Positions 10,930-22,430 are shown, counted from the first letter of the stretch. The stretch is DNA of 64,000 nucleotides from Mytilus californianus (GCF_021869535.1 NW_026262701.1:6835501-6899500); one strand, 5' to 3'. Notes: generated from the letters alone by a model not told the origin. Translations and numbers: made by a program.

Positions 10930-13290
10930 CTTTGTAGATGATCTTCCAATTAATACTTTTTTCCCCAAAAAAAATTGACGTCTCAAAGCAAATATTTTTA
11001 TGTCACAATTTCCTATGATGTGTTTTTCCCCAAATGACCCCAGGTCAACCAGGGCAGTTCATTCATAAAATCGAAATTTGAATCTTGTGTATTCCTTACT
11101 AAATGAATAATGCTTAATATGTTCAATACTTAAATTATTATTTGTTACTGCTTTAGATTCAAGTGCATATACAATGCTTCAGGTAAATTTCTATAGTGCT
11201 TCTAAATAATGCTACTGCTTATGCTAACATTGCCTAGCTTTTAATTTACTGTAGTTTTATGGGACATTTGTTTTGTTCTTTAAAGGAATGTCCTATTGTG
11301 TGTGTTGTTAAAAATGTGTGTTTAAACTACTTTATTTGTATGTCTTATATATGTTACTTGTTGGTTTTAAAAGCTCTTATGAGCTTATGTTTGTATGTTA
11401 AAATGTACAGACTCTAAATAAAGCTTATTGTATTGTATTGACAAGGACTCTCATGGTAGCGTTATGCATAGACCACTTCAGAACAAATGAAAAAGTTTTT
11501 CTTAAAATGTTTTTTAACATTTTGGTCAGATACTCAAGGGAATTTCAGAATTTGAAACAGGAAGTCCATTTTACTTTTTAGGTAAGCTCCTATTTGATCC
11601 ATTTACTTTTTTCTATTTTTTTTTTTCATACTTACATGGACATGTTTAAACACTCTTCCAATCATCACCATATTGATTCACAATGCAAGGTATGCAGCTA
11701 CCTCATTTCTTACACCCCCCCGCCCCCAAACAAATGTTCCACTTTCACCTTCAAATTATAAGAATAATATACATGCTTAGAGCCATCTTATACCAATCTC
11801 CCAACCTTTCTTCCTTGAGACCCCCTAGCCTAGGTTATAATCCACTTTACCTGCTAATTAGTAGTAATATATTGATTCACCTTGTCAGAGGTTGTTTGTT
11901 TAGATCCTCAAGTGGCTTGACCTTATCCCATTGTCCAGATTGAATTACTGACAGAAATATTGGTGAATAACATCATGTTATTTATGTGTCAATGTTCTAT
12001 ATTTGTATATTTTGTCCGATTGATGTTTTAAATTTGTTTTTTAGTCATGCCAATTAAACTATATTTGAAAATCAATGATTCAGCCAGTCTTATAAGTTTG
12101 TGGAACAACATATTACTGAATGACAATTCTCCCTCATTTGCCTATATATGTTAAAAAAATCTTCTCTAGAAGCACTTGGTAAATTGAAAACAAACCAAAC
12201 AAAGCCACAATCATCTTGGAGTGTCTGGAGTATAATTTGTTACTTGAGTTTTCCCTGATCAGTCGACAGCCGAAAGTGGTCAGATACAGTTTTTTTACTC
12301 TTGATGACATTTGTTGCAAGATTATTATTATTGAAATAGAATTTAGATGACCAAATAACATATAAAAAAAGATACAATACACATAGATCTATATTCTGTC
12401 TAATTGTAATTTTTTTTCTTCAGATATGACCAGAGAAAGTTTTTTGAGCGGCAAAAGAATATTTTCTGTAAATTTGGTAAATTTTTGGGTTTTTTTTAAC
12501 AATAGTTGCCTCTCATTATACCTACTCATAACAATCAGTTCACTGGAAGTTTTGGAATAATCTTACCAAAGGACAAAATCATTGCATTTTGGGACTCTTA
12601 ATTGAGCAGCATTAAAATACGACTTGATGTCTATTATGATGATATTTTTCTAATTTCAAATGATTTTTTTTTATGTTTTGTAGCCAGGAGATGTTACTAA
12701 TTTCACATTATGGTCAGTCTTTATTTCAGTAATTTCTAAATTTTCATCAAAAATGAGTATGAGTTAATTATAATGATAGGTGATTGTGATGGTAGTCACT
12801 AGAGTCTGATCTATCTGTAACATTAGTTATAAATCTGCTTAGCATGGCATACACCATATCAAGTGCTTGTTGTGAATTCATTTAATTCATTTGTTACCAA
12901 TGGAGATTTAATCATTTGCCCAAACAATTAGCAAATTAATCTACATCTACATGAAGAGCCTGTTAACTAAAAGGCCACACCACAAATTAATGTGTAACTG
13001 CTTGAAGCCAAGACAATACTTCAAGGTTGATTACACCATTAAGTACCAGATACAGCAGCCAATTAGAAGATAAAGCCATGAAGAACAATTGAAAGCTAAT
13101 GTTATTGAACATTTGACAGTACTGCTTTTTATCTTCCTCCCTGCCACAGCTTACATGGTTTGTAAATATACATCAAGTTGGGAACTATGCACCCCAAGCT
13201 GTAGTCCTTGTCCAATGCCATATTCCTTATTGGGGAACAAACACCTTTTTGTTAATTTTAATAGTTTTTTTATCCACTCTTTATATCAGC
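10930..13290. other. Non-coding sequence
   Basis: No supported exon. The plus-strand frame at 11683-11943 and the minus-strand frame at 12134-12382 have no convincing splice context. The minus frame around 12240-12300 has balanced composition and could be a fossil fragment. A possible retrotransposon 3' end at 11330-11445 is listed separately. Confidence 0.35.
11330..11445 (+). mobile_element. Possible retrotransposon 3' end with AATAAA and TATTG tail
   Basis: A short palindrome (AAGCTCTTATGAGCTT, about 11371) is followed by TCTAAATAAAGCTTATTG and then repeated TATTG. This arrangement (poly(A) signal plus a short tandem tail) is common at the 3' ends of non-LTR retrotransposons. Nothing coding lies upstream, so at most it is a 5'-truncated copy. 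It could also be an ordinary gene 3' end. Confidence 0.25.
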
Positions 13291-14421
13291 TTTGCTTTGA
13301 TGGTTGCTTCACATCTTTATTACCTCACATATAACCTGAAAGTACACTATTCGAATGTCATGTCTCTTTGCTCTGATAGTTGTTTCACCTCTTTATAACC
13401 TCACACACATAACCAGAAAGCACACTATTATAATGTCATTTCTCTCTGCTTTGATAGTTGCTCCACATCCTTATAACCTCAGTCATAACCAGAAAGCATA
13501 CTATTATAATGTAATTTCTCTCTGCTTTGATATTTGCTCCACATCTTTATAAACCTCACACATAACCAGAAAGCACACTATTCTAATGTCATGTCTCTCT
13601 GGTTTGATAGTTGCTTCACCTCTTTATAACCTCACACATAACCTGTAAGCACACTATTCTAATGGCATTTCTCTTTGCTTTGATATTTGCTCTACATCTT
13701 TATAAACCTCACACATAACCAGAAAGCACACTATTCTAATGTCATGTCTCTTTGCTTTGATGGTTGCTTCACCTCTTTATAACCTCACACATAACCTGTA
13801 AGCACACTATTCTAATGTCATGTCTCTTTGCTCTGATGGTTGTTTCACCTCTTTATAACCTCACACATAACCAGAAAGCACACTATCATAATGTCATTTC
13901 TCTCTGCTTTGATATTTGCTCTACATCTTTATAAACCTCACACATAACCAGAAAGCACACTATTCTAATGTCATGTCTCTCTGCTTTGAGTGTTGCTTCA
14001 CCTCTTTATAACCTCACACATAACCTGTAAGCACACTATTCTAATGTCATTTCTCTTTGCTTTGATGGTTGCTTCACCTCTTTATAACCTCACACATAAC
14101 CAGAAAGCACACTATTCTAATGTCATGTCTCTTTGCTTTGGTGGTTGCCTCCCCTCTTTATAACCTCACACATAACTTGAAAGCACACTATTCTAATGTC
14201 ATATCTCTTTGCTTTGATGGTTGCTTCACCTCTTTATAACCTCACACATAACCTGAAAGTAAACTATTCTAATGTCATGTCTCTTTGCTTTGATGGTTGC
14301 TTCACCTCTTTATAACCTCACACATAACCTGTAAGCACACTATTCTAATGTCATGTCTCTTTGCTTTGATGGTTGCTTCACCTCTTTATAGCCTCACACA
14401 TAGCCTGTAGACACACTATTC
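13291..14421 (+). repeat. 76-bp tandem array, about 15 copies, two unit types
   Basis: Units of 76-78 bp share CCTCACACATAACC and ACACTATTCTAATGTCAT. One type reads TGGTTGCTTCACCTC, the other TATTTGCTCTACATC plus an extra A in TATAAACC. The second type is interspersed (about 13437, 13515, 13663 and 13892), which points to block duplication within the array. The array ends about 500 bp before the GT92 exon, in what is probably its 5' intron or upstream region. Short open frames inside it are by-products. Confidence 0.9.
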
Positions 14422-14875
14422 AATTCTCTATGTTATATATGTGGTATTTTACATACTTAGGATTCATTCTTGATCTTAGATACTAACTTTAATGAATTTT
14501 ATTTGTGAATGTGAACATCAAATTTTAGTCTTCAACAGATAACAAATTTTTTTCAATGCTTATAATTAGTTGTATAAAGAATTTTTCAAAAGTTCAAAAT
14601 TAATCCATGAAAATATGATTTTTCTTGTTCCATGCAAATTAGTAGCCAGGAAAATAAATGCATCTAGAGTAGAAGAATTATTCAAATATGATAATTTCTT
14701 GAGATTTGTTTATTTTCGTTGATATATTCTTGGTTGGGAAAGAATTTGCTTCTTCCAGGGTTCCTTATAAATAATATTCTGTTGTTAAAAATAAAAATAA
14801 ATCGTGCCTATAAAATTTTCTGCTTATTTTGGCTTTATAACTTGCAGTTCTTTTGAAATTAAATGACTAACAACT
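14422..14875. other. Unique sequence before the GT92 exon, probably intron
   Basis: AT-rich sequence without repeats, ending in a pyrimidine-rich tract at 14872-14889. I infer intron because of the splice acceptor at its right end. Confidence 0.4.
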
Positions 14876-14889
14876 GTTTCTGTTCACAG
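14876..14889 (+). other. Splice acceptor of the GT92 coding exon
   Basis: CTGTTTCTGTTCACAG ends at 14889. It is pyrimidine-rich and ends CAG, a good metazoan 3' splice site. The exon would start at 14890, with an in-frame TGA at 14893-14895 before the ATG, so the upstream exon(s) would be untranslated. Confidence 0.6.
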
Positions 14890-14922
14890 TGTTGACACAA
14901 GAAAGTATTTGTACAAAGGATT

Positions 14923-16302
14923 ATGGGAAGAAGAAAAAATAAATATTATTATCTAGCAGTGATAGCTGTATTGTTTTTCTTCACAATATGCACACTGCAT
15001 AACCAGCTTCAAGTGGAACTATACAAAAGTCATGTAGAAATCCAAAATGAGGCTGGTTACATTGAAGACAAACTTGTTCATTCAGATTCTGTAACCAAAA
15101 AACCAGTTATGGATAAAAGATCAAATTTGTCTAAAACTATCATTTATAAAGATAAAAACATTATAAAGTATAAAGAGGTCGTTTCATCTTGTTTTCTTAG
15201 TCCAGAAACAAATGAGCTTAAGTTTCAAACAGTAGCAGAAGACACATTTTATGTTTATTCTGCCTATTTGGATAGAAGGCTACCTGATCATTACATTAGG
15301 ATAATGTCATTATTGAATAGAAACTTAAACAAAAATTTGGATATTGTCTGCTATTTAAGAGGAGATAACAATGAATACTATCCAGTTACTGCCGTTAAAT
15401 ATGTATTAGCTGAAAATCATGATAAAAAATATGGAGGATGGTTAATATCCTGTCCAATACCGGAAGATTTCTTTCCATGTCAGGTGACTGTCAGTGCTAA
15501 CCTAAAGGCAGAAAATAAGACACTTAGAATAAATAACATAACAATGAATTTAATTGATATAAATCCTGCTAATGCTAGATTTGACTATACTGTATGTGTT
15601 CCTCCTTTATACGGAGATTTTCTACCTCATAAGCTGATAGAGTTCATGGAATTTACAAAATATTTTGGTGCAGAAAAGTTTATAATTTACCATCATGATA
15701 TTCAAAACCACAAAAGTAGAAAAGCTTTTAAATATTATTCAGATCAAGTGACAGTTATTCAATGGAAATTACCGGGAGAAATTGATCTAAAATTGATTAA
15801 GAATCACGGTCAGCCTCTAGCTCACATGGATTGTCTCTATCGTGCTATGAGTATAACTGATAAGTTAGTAATCCAAGATATTGATGAATTAATTGTTCCC
15901 CATGACAAGAACTTATTTTGGAAAGAATCGCTTTCACCTTTATTTAACAAAACTGTAATAGGAATCAGAATACAGAGTGCGTTTTTCTACAATTGTACGT
16001 CACAAGGAGATGTTGTTGCACTTAGTTGTACAACTCGAACCCAAATGTACAGCCGTTCAAGAACAAAAGTTATAATAAAACCATCTGCTGTGTTGGAAGT
16101 TGGAATTCATCATGTGAGTAAGCCTTTAGTTGAAGAATACAGAGTTATTGTTCCTGATCCATGGACAGTTTTACTTCATCACTATCGAAGATGTTCAAAA
16201 ATGTTTGGAATGAATTGTAAAAATTGGGTGAGGGATGAAACCATGATACAAAAATATAGTGCTGTTAAAAATAGGATATTACAAGTTAAACACAAAATTT
16301 AA
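14923..16302 (+). CDS. Glycosyltransferase family 92 protein, type II membrane, complete
   Basis: A 459-residue protein in one exon. A short basic cytoplasmic start (MGRRKNK) is followed by one membrane anchor at about residues 8-25 (LAVIAVLFFFTICTL) and a stem to about 90. The catalytic region typical of GT92 (formerly DUF23) runs from about 222 (DYTVCVPPLYGDF) to 450. Diagnostic pieces are LIEFMEFTKYFGAEKFIIY (239-256), the acidic metal-binding type motif QDIDELIVP (318-326; D319, D321, E322), and the C-terminal LLHHYRRC (417-424) with WVRDETMIQKY (435-445). Five N-glycosylation sequons (N68, N198, N205, N342, N357) suit a Golgi-lumen protein. Characterised GT92 members transfer galactose (for example to core fucose in C. 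elegans GALT-1, and in plant galactan synthesis). The acceptor here cannot be told from sequence. The start is supported by an in-frame stop 30 bases upstream, A at -3 and G at +4. The length is normal and no lesion is seen. Confidence 0.93.
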   Translation: MGRRKNKYYYLAVIAVLFFFTICTLHNQLQVELYKSHVEIQNEAGYIEDKLVHSDSVTKKPVMDKRSNLSKTIIYKDKNIIKYKEVVSSCFLSPETNELKFQTVAEDTFYVYSAYLDRRLPDHYIRIMSLLNRNLNKNLDIVCYLRGDNNEYYPVTAVKYVLAENHDKKYGGWLISCPIPEDFFPCQVTVSANLKAENKTLRINNITMNLIDINPANARFDYTVCVPPLYGDFLPHKLIEFMEFTKYFGAEKFIIYHHDIQNHKSRKAFKYYSDQVTVIQWKLPGEIDLKLIKNHGQPLAHMDCLYRAMSITDKLVIQDIDELIVPHDKNLFWKESLSPLFNKTVIGIRIQSAFFYNCTSQGDVVALSCTTRTQMYSRSRTKVIIKPSAVLEVGIHHVSKPLVEEYRVIVPDPWTVLLHHYRRCSKMFGMNCKNWVRDETMIQKYSAVKNRILQVKHKI

Positions 16303-16306
16303 TAAA
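16301..16306 (+). terminator. AATAAA overlapping the GT92 stop codon
   Basis: The stop codon TAA (16300-16302) is part of TAATAAAA, so the poly(A) signal begins in the stop. I see no other AATAAA before the repeat element at 16506. If used, the 3' untranslated region would be only about 15-30 bases. A variant signal further on may be used instead. Confidence 0.3.
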
Positions 16307-16505
16307 ATGTTTTAATCCTATAGTTTTATTCTTAAAATATTTATCATCTGTTTTTCAACTTTTTATACTCTGTATACCAGTAGTCATTTAAATTATTTAT
16401 TTTTACGGCTTTTATATGCCAAATGTTTCTTCCGTATTCATTTAAGGTATTTCCAATTCCAGAACATTATTGTGGTTAAATTATAATTCATGGGATACTG
16501 TTTTT

Positions 16506-17685
16506 GTCGAGCCTGCGACTTTTGTCGCAGAAAGCTCGACATAGGGATAGTGATCCGGCGGCAGCGTCGGCGTTAACTAACTTCTTAAAAGCTAAGAAGG
16601 TAGGAGACCTGGATGCTTCATACTTTGTATATAGGTGCCTTATGATATGAAGTTTCCGTCTGTCATATGTCCATTGTCCTTGGCCTCATTTTCATGGTTG
16701 TGACTACTTGAAAAAAAAGTTAAGATTTTTTGTAATGTTAATTTCTCTCTTATTATGAGTAATAAGATAACTATATTTGGTATGTGCATACCTTGCAAGG
16801 TCCTCATGCCTGTCAGACAGTTTTCACTTGACCTCGACCTTCATGGATCAGTGAACAAGGTTAAGTTTTCGTGGTCAAGTCCATATCTGAGATACTATAA
16901 GCAATAGGTCTACTATATTTGGTGTATGTAATGATTGTAAGGTGTACATGTCCAACTGGCAGGTGTCATCTGACCTTGACCTCATTTTCATGGTTCAGTT
17001 GTCATAGTTTAGTTTTTGCGTTTTGGTCTGTTTTTCTAATACTGTATGCAATAGGTCAACTGTATTTGGTGTATGGAAATATTTTACGATGTTAATGTCA
17101 GTCTGGCAGGTTTTATTTGACCTTGACCTCATTTTCACGGTTCATTGCTCAATGTTAAGTTTTTGTGTTTTGGTCTGTTTTTCTTATACTGTATGCAGTA
17201 GGTCAACTGTATGGAATGATTGTAAGGTGTATATGTCTGTCTGGCAGGTATCATCTGACCTTCACCTCATTTTCATGGTTGATTGGTCAATGTTCAGATT
17301 TCCTGGTTAACTTTTTTTCTTAGATACCTTAAGCAATAGGTCAACTATATTTGATGCATGGAATGATTTTAAGGTGTACATGTCTGTCTGGTAGGGTTCA
17401 AATGACCTTGACTTCATTTTCATGGTTCATTGGTCAGTATAGAATTTCCATGGTTTGGTCTGTTTCTTTTATACTATAAGCAATAGGTCATCTATATTCT
17501 GTGAATGGAGGGATTGTATTAAAGGTGTACATGTATTTCCGGCTTGGTTTATCTTACCTTGACCTCATTTTCTAGGATCATAAATGTTAATGTGATACTT
17601 GTAGTAAAACTTTATATGTAGGACTATCAACATAAAATCAATGGTCAGTATAGAAGGCGAGACATTTCAGCACATGCACTCTTGT
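16506..17685 (+). mobile_element. Hairpin-ended, minisatellite-cored element (copy 2)
   Basis: The left end is a near-perfect long hairpin: GTCGAGC (16506) pairs with GCTCGAC (16534-16540), and CTGCGAC pairs with GTCGCAG across TTTT, with only AAA bulged. A GGCGGCAGCGTCGGCG spacer follows at 16557-16573. The core has about six units of 138-152 bp, each with GACCTTGACCTCATTTTC (16972, 17119, 17257, 17403, about 17556). The right end has GGCGAGACA (17656-17664), then a short tail. The open frame at 17023-17310 lies in the core and is not a gene. The element begins only about 200 bp after the GT92 stop. Confidence 0.7.
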
Positions 17686-18044
17686 TTTAATTATTTGTGC
17701 TTTATAGGTGAAGCACCAATTCAATTAGCTGGTAAGTGTCAACAAAACAAAATACACAAGTTTTCTATTGGCTTTTTGACAGGATTTTGATAATTCCCTC
17801 TGTAGTTGATTATATCCCTCTGTCCCTTGAAACTTTTCTCAAATTTTTCACCGAAACTATAAATCAAAACTTCCTGAAGTTTGGGACATCTTTATCATGC
17901 TACATGTAGTATACTTTACCCTTGGATGTGTTTTCAAATCCATCTCATAAATTATCAACTTCCTGTTTAATAAAATACAAAAATGATGAACAAATAAGTC
18001 AAAATAAATTAAAAAATTGTCAATAAACTCTTTATATACAGGTG
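17686..18044. other. Non-coding sequence
   Basis: I see no gene or element. It separates element copy 2 from the fragment at 18045. Confidence 0.35.
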
Positions 18045-18125
18045 AATTAAGGTGCTCTGAAATGGTAAGCAGATCCTGCTCCACATGTGGTACCCATCCT
18101 GTTGCTTGTTGATAATTCATCACTT
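18045..18125 (-). mobile_element. Fragment of a dispersed mollusc repeat, minus strand
   Basis: Read on the minus strand the segment contains CACATGTGGAGCAGGATCTG, then CTTACCATTTCAGAGCACCT. I recall this combination from a repeat common in bivalve transcripts. The translated frame on this strand (QQATGWVPHVEQDLLTISEH) is part of it and is not a gene. Only this piece is visible. Identification is by recall, not by comparison within the window. Confidence 0.4.
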
Positions 18126-18430
18126 GCTTAGCTGATATTTCTTGTATTGATTTAGTTGCTCAATCAAGTGAAGAAAATCTGGAAATCACATGCAGTTTAT
18201 CAATTTACTTAGAATTGTCATATCATCTGTCACCTGATTATCATAACAGACATTTGTCTGAAAATGGATAAGAAAGATGATGTATTTGTTTACTTAGTTT
18301 GCTTTTATTTCATTTAGATATTTTCGGAAAAAACTGGTAATTGTTTATTTCTTAGTATTTGTAGCAGTTTCCAGTCAGTATACTTAGCTCAGAACAATCA
18401 GTTGACCTTGGCTAACTTAAAGTTTCATAT
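18126..18430. other. Non-coding sequence
   Basis: Nothing supported. Confidence 0.35.
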
Positions 18431-18448
18431 TTATACCCCACGAAATTG

Positions 18449-18491
<43 letters not shown>

Positions 18492-18932
18492 CGGCCGTCA
18501 GTCCGTCTGTCCGTCAGTCCGTCCGTCCGTCAGTCCTGTTTCTTGTCATCGCAACTCCTCTCAAACCACCAAACAGAATTTCACGAAACCTTTTTAGATA
18601 ATAAGGACATACTATGTAGTTGTGCATATCGACAGGAAATTGCGATTCAATTTTTTTTCTAGGAGTTACGCCCCTTTGAACTTATTTACTTTAATGTACT
18701 ACTGCAACAGGTGGTCATCGCAACTCCTCTGAAACCACACAACAGAATTTCATGAAATCTATTTAGATAATAAGGACATACTATGTAGTTGTGCATATCG
18801 ACAGGAAATTGTGATTCAATTTTTTTTCTAGGAGTTACGCCCCTTTGAACTTATTTGCTTCAATGTACTACTGCAACAGTTTGTCATCGCAACTCCTTTG
18901 AAACCACACAACAGAATTTCATGAAACCTTTT

Positions 18933-20002
18933 TAGCTCACCTGACCCGAAGGGTCAAGTGAGCTTTTCTCATCACTTGGCGTTCGTCGTCCGTCGTCGTT
19001 AGCTTTTTACAAAAATCTTCTCCTCTGAAACCACTGGGCCAAATTTAACCAAACTTGGCCACAATCATCATTAGGGTATCTAGTTTATAAAATGTGTCTG
19101 ATGACCCCGCCAACCAACCAAGATGGCCGCCATGGCTAAAAATAGAACATAGGGGTAAAATGTAGATTTTGGCTTATATCTCTGAAACCAAAGCATTTAG
19201 AGTAAATCTGACATAGGGTAAAACTGATTATCAGGTCAAGATCTATCTGCCCTGAAATTTTCAGACAAATCTGACAACCTGTTGTTGGGTTGCTGCCCCT
19301 GAATTGGTAATTTTAAGGAAATTTTGCAGTTTTTGGTTATTATCTTGAATATTATTATAGATAGAGATAAACTGTAAACAGCAATAATGTTCAGCAAAGT
19401 AAGATCTACAAATAAGTTGTCATGACCAAAATTGTCAGTCGACCCCTTTAGGAGTTATTGCCCTTGATAGTCAATTTTTAACAATTTTTCGTAAATTTTT
19501 GTAATCTTTTACAAAAATCTTCTTCTCTGAAACTACTGAGACAAATTTAACCATACTTGGCCACAATCATTATTAGGGTATCTAGTTTAAAAAATTTGTC
19601 GGATGACCCCGCCTTCCAACCATCATGGCCAACTTAGTTAAAAATAGAACATAGGGGTAAAATGCAGTTTTTGGTTTATATCTCTGAAACTAAAGCATTT
19701 AGCATCCCTCTGGTATCTTTCGTCCCTCTTTTTTAGAGCAAATCTGACATGTGGCAAAAATGTTCATCAGATTTAGATTTATCTGCCCTGGATTTTTCAG
19801 ACAAATCCGACGACCAGTTGTTGGGTTGCTGCCCCTGAGTTAGTAATTTTACAAAATTTTTGCAGTTTTTTGTTATTATCTTAGATATCATTATAATATC
19901 TAATATCTAATACTATTAATTATGATTTTAACCTTATTTTACATGATTTCCAAAGCATCAGTAAATACAGGTGAGCAACACAGGCTCTTGAGAGCCTCTA
20001 GT
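18933..20002 (+). mobile_element. Nested hairpin-ended element (copy 4), precise insertion
   Basis: The left end AGCTCAC-c-TGACCC-gaa-GGGTCA-a-GTGAGCT (18934-18964) is a 13-bp stem with one mismatch. A GTCGTCCGTCGTCG spacer follows, then two core units spaced about 502 bp (ACAAAAATCTTCT at 19009 and 19511). The right end has CAGGTGAGC (19968-19976), inverse of the left arm, and the palindrome AGGCTCT-TG-AGAGCCT (19982-19997), then CTAG. Subtracting the host's 169-bp unit gives exactly 1070 inserted bases. Borders fit either insertion between two T's without duplication (18933-20002) or a TTAG duplication (18932-18935 and 20002-20005). Confidence 0.85.
19703..19731 (+). mobile_element. 29-bp insertion flanked by TTTAG duplication
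   Basis: Against the first core unit of the same element, the second carries an extra segment from CATCCCTCTGGTATC to CGTCCCTCTTT. It is flanked by TTTAG at 19698-19702 and 19732-19736. The first unit shows the empty site (GCATTTAGAG near 19195). The inserted bases resemble the 3' end of a dispersed bivalve repeat I recall (possibly the one at 18045). It is therefore probably an extremely 5'-truncated retrotransposition. Confidence 0.6.
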
Positions 20003-20394
20003 TAGATAATAAGGACATACTATGTAGATGTGCATATTGACAGGAAATTGCGATTCAATTTTTTTTGTAGGAGTTACGCCCCTTTGAACTTATTTGCATC
20101 AATGTACTTCTGCAACAGTTTGTCATCGCAACTCCTCTGAAACCACACAACAGAATTTCATGAAACTTTGTAGATAATAAGGACATACTATGTAGAAGTG
20201 CATATTGACAGGATATTATGATTCAATTTTTTTTTCTTATACATTTTTTTTTTTCTTACACTTATTTTATTTCTCCAATGACAATGTGGGGACGTGGGGT
20301 ATGTGAGCACGCTCACTAAGGTTCTTTAATTATCAAAAAAAAAGTTCAAAATCATGAATTTGAGGAAATGTTAATTTAGCAGGATCATACTATG

Positions 20395-21197
20395 ACTTGA
20401 TGTCAGTAATGATTATATCTTTCTAGAGCAAAAAACTATCAGAAAGATAAGATCTATATTTAAAGTAGTTCAACATGGGAATTTTGTCTGTAAATAAAAC
20501 CCTTTTTTGCTTTTAAGACAATTTATTCAAAAATTATAAGATATAGAGAGAAACAGTGAACAGGAATAATCTCAGAGAGATAAGATCTACAAATAAGTCA
20601 GCATGACTCAAATTTTCATTCAACTCCTTGTAGGAGGTATTGCCCTTGAGTTACAATTTTAACAAGTTTTGTGTGTTTTTGGCTTTTTTCTTGAAAACCA
20701 TAATAGAGAGAAACTGGTAACAGCAAAAATGATTAGCAAGATAAAATTTCCAAACAAATCAGCATAGCCTAAACTGTCAATTGACTCCTTATATGAGTTA
20801 TTGCCCTTTGATGATGATTTTTACCCCTTTTTGCATTTTTGCCTAATATTTTTACAAAATTACTATAGATAGAAATAGTAAACAGCAAACATTATCAGCA
20901 AAATAAGATCTACAAATAAAGCAATATTTGGCTGTTAAGTAATGAATTTTTTTATTTGCTTTTTTGAAATACTATTGAACATGTATGCAGATAGAAACTG
21001 TAAGCATTAAAACTGATCATTAAGATACATCTACAAATCTGTCAATATTTAAGAAATTGTCAATTGACTCCTTGAGTTATTGCCTTTAACTGACAGTAAA
21101 AATGATCATCTAGATAAAAAAATAAAAGGTGAAAATAAATATCAAAATGGTATAACTTACCAGATGAGTGATTCAGACTTATAGGAGGCTCTAGTTT
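20395..21197 (+). mobile_element. Diverged relative of the nested element
   Basis: Shares core motifs with copy 4, such as AAGATCTACAAATAAGTC and GAGTTATTGCCCTT, in loosely repeating units (about 20546, 20705, 20868 and 20990). It ends with AGGAGGCTCTAGTTT (21183-21197), which corresponds to the AGAGCCTCTAGTT end of copy 4. The 5' hairpin is not visible, so the left part is lost or decayed. Confidence 0.55.
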
Positions 21198-22430
21198 AAT
21201 GATGTGTTTACCATAATTTTATATTTTTTAACCACCTCTATGTAACTTCAGGAGAAATTTTTGTCATTGTGTCTACATTTGTAGTCAATCTTTGCTTCTA
21301 GTCAGAATTAGGATATAATATGAATGACAGGAGATGTGGGTTATAGTGCTTACGTACCCAACAAAAATATATATAAGACATCAAACATCTAGAGAGCAAT
21401 ATATAGTTTCCAACTTTGGACTGGTTTCGGACACAAAATGTCAATTTCTAAACAGTCCCAAGTCTATAAAAATGTGAAAATATTTTTTTTTTTTTCAAAT
21501 CTTATTTTTACAGGTATTGATTTTTTGTGATCTTTTGTATCAAATGAAATATGTTTCTAAACAGCCTAAATCAAGAGTTTACTGCAAAATTACATCAATG
21601 TGTAAGAATTTGTAGTAGTTCATTGAAGTTTAAAAGATTTGATGTTCAGTGCCACAGTTTCTTTAAGAACATCAAGCACCATCAAGTTCTTTAGATTAAA
21701 CGATCAATGTCACACAGGCTCTTTATAAATACCAATGACAATCCTAGACCTCAGTTCAGACCTGTAGTCTTTTTATATCTTTTAAATATTCAAGTGATTT
21801 TGAAGTGTTTTTCTTAAATCCTTTGATTGATTTTAAATTTAAAACACAAGTTTGTACAACAAATGACACTGTTTGTACATCAGGGTACTTCAGCTCTATA
21901 TAGTTTATAATTGACATGGCAGTATTGAACTATACGTTTATGACGGTTGTTAAAATTTGTTTGTAAAACAGTTGTTTGAATTGAGAAGCAAACACTGATA
22001 TCAAAACCTTTTGTCATATTCTTTTTTTCCGTTGGTGGTTGGTTTCGTGTCCTGTTTTAAGCCTTTTGTATCGAGAATCATGTCCATCTGAAGTAATTTA
22101 ATGTCCGTTTAAATGAAATTTATAAAAGAAGTTCCTTATGATGATAAGACTTGCAGATTTTGTTTGTTAATTTTATATATTTGGTGAAATTCCCAGTTCA
22201 GGAAACTCACAAGTAGATATCTTTAGTGTACAAATGTCTCTTAATGGTGTCACATGTTAATTATTGATGGCTGTTTATTAATTTCTAGATGTCTTTTGTT
22301 TCTTTTGATGCCTTGGCATGTTGTCCTGTTGATATAAACTTCACATCTCTTTTATATTCATAGTATATGGAACCGAGTCATTTTTGTCACCGTACAGGAT
22401 GTTTCAGTGTTGTTTATTTTATCTTTTAAT

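Larger units (their letters stand above)
18431..20317 (+). mobile_element. Hairpin-ended element (copy 3), interrupted by another element
   Basis: Left end TTATACCC (18431-18438) pairs with GGGTATAA (18457-18464). A spacer of repeated GTCCGTCAGTCC (18476-18535) follows. The core units are exactly 169 bp (CATCGCAACTCC at 18547, 18716 and 18885). After the nested insertion the next unit starts at 20124. The right end has GTGGGGTA (20294-20301), inverse of the left TACCCCAC, then the perfect palindrome GTGAGC-AC-GCTCAC (20303-20316). No coding capacity. It gives a clean reference for the inserted element. Confidence 0.8.
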
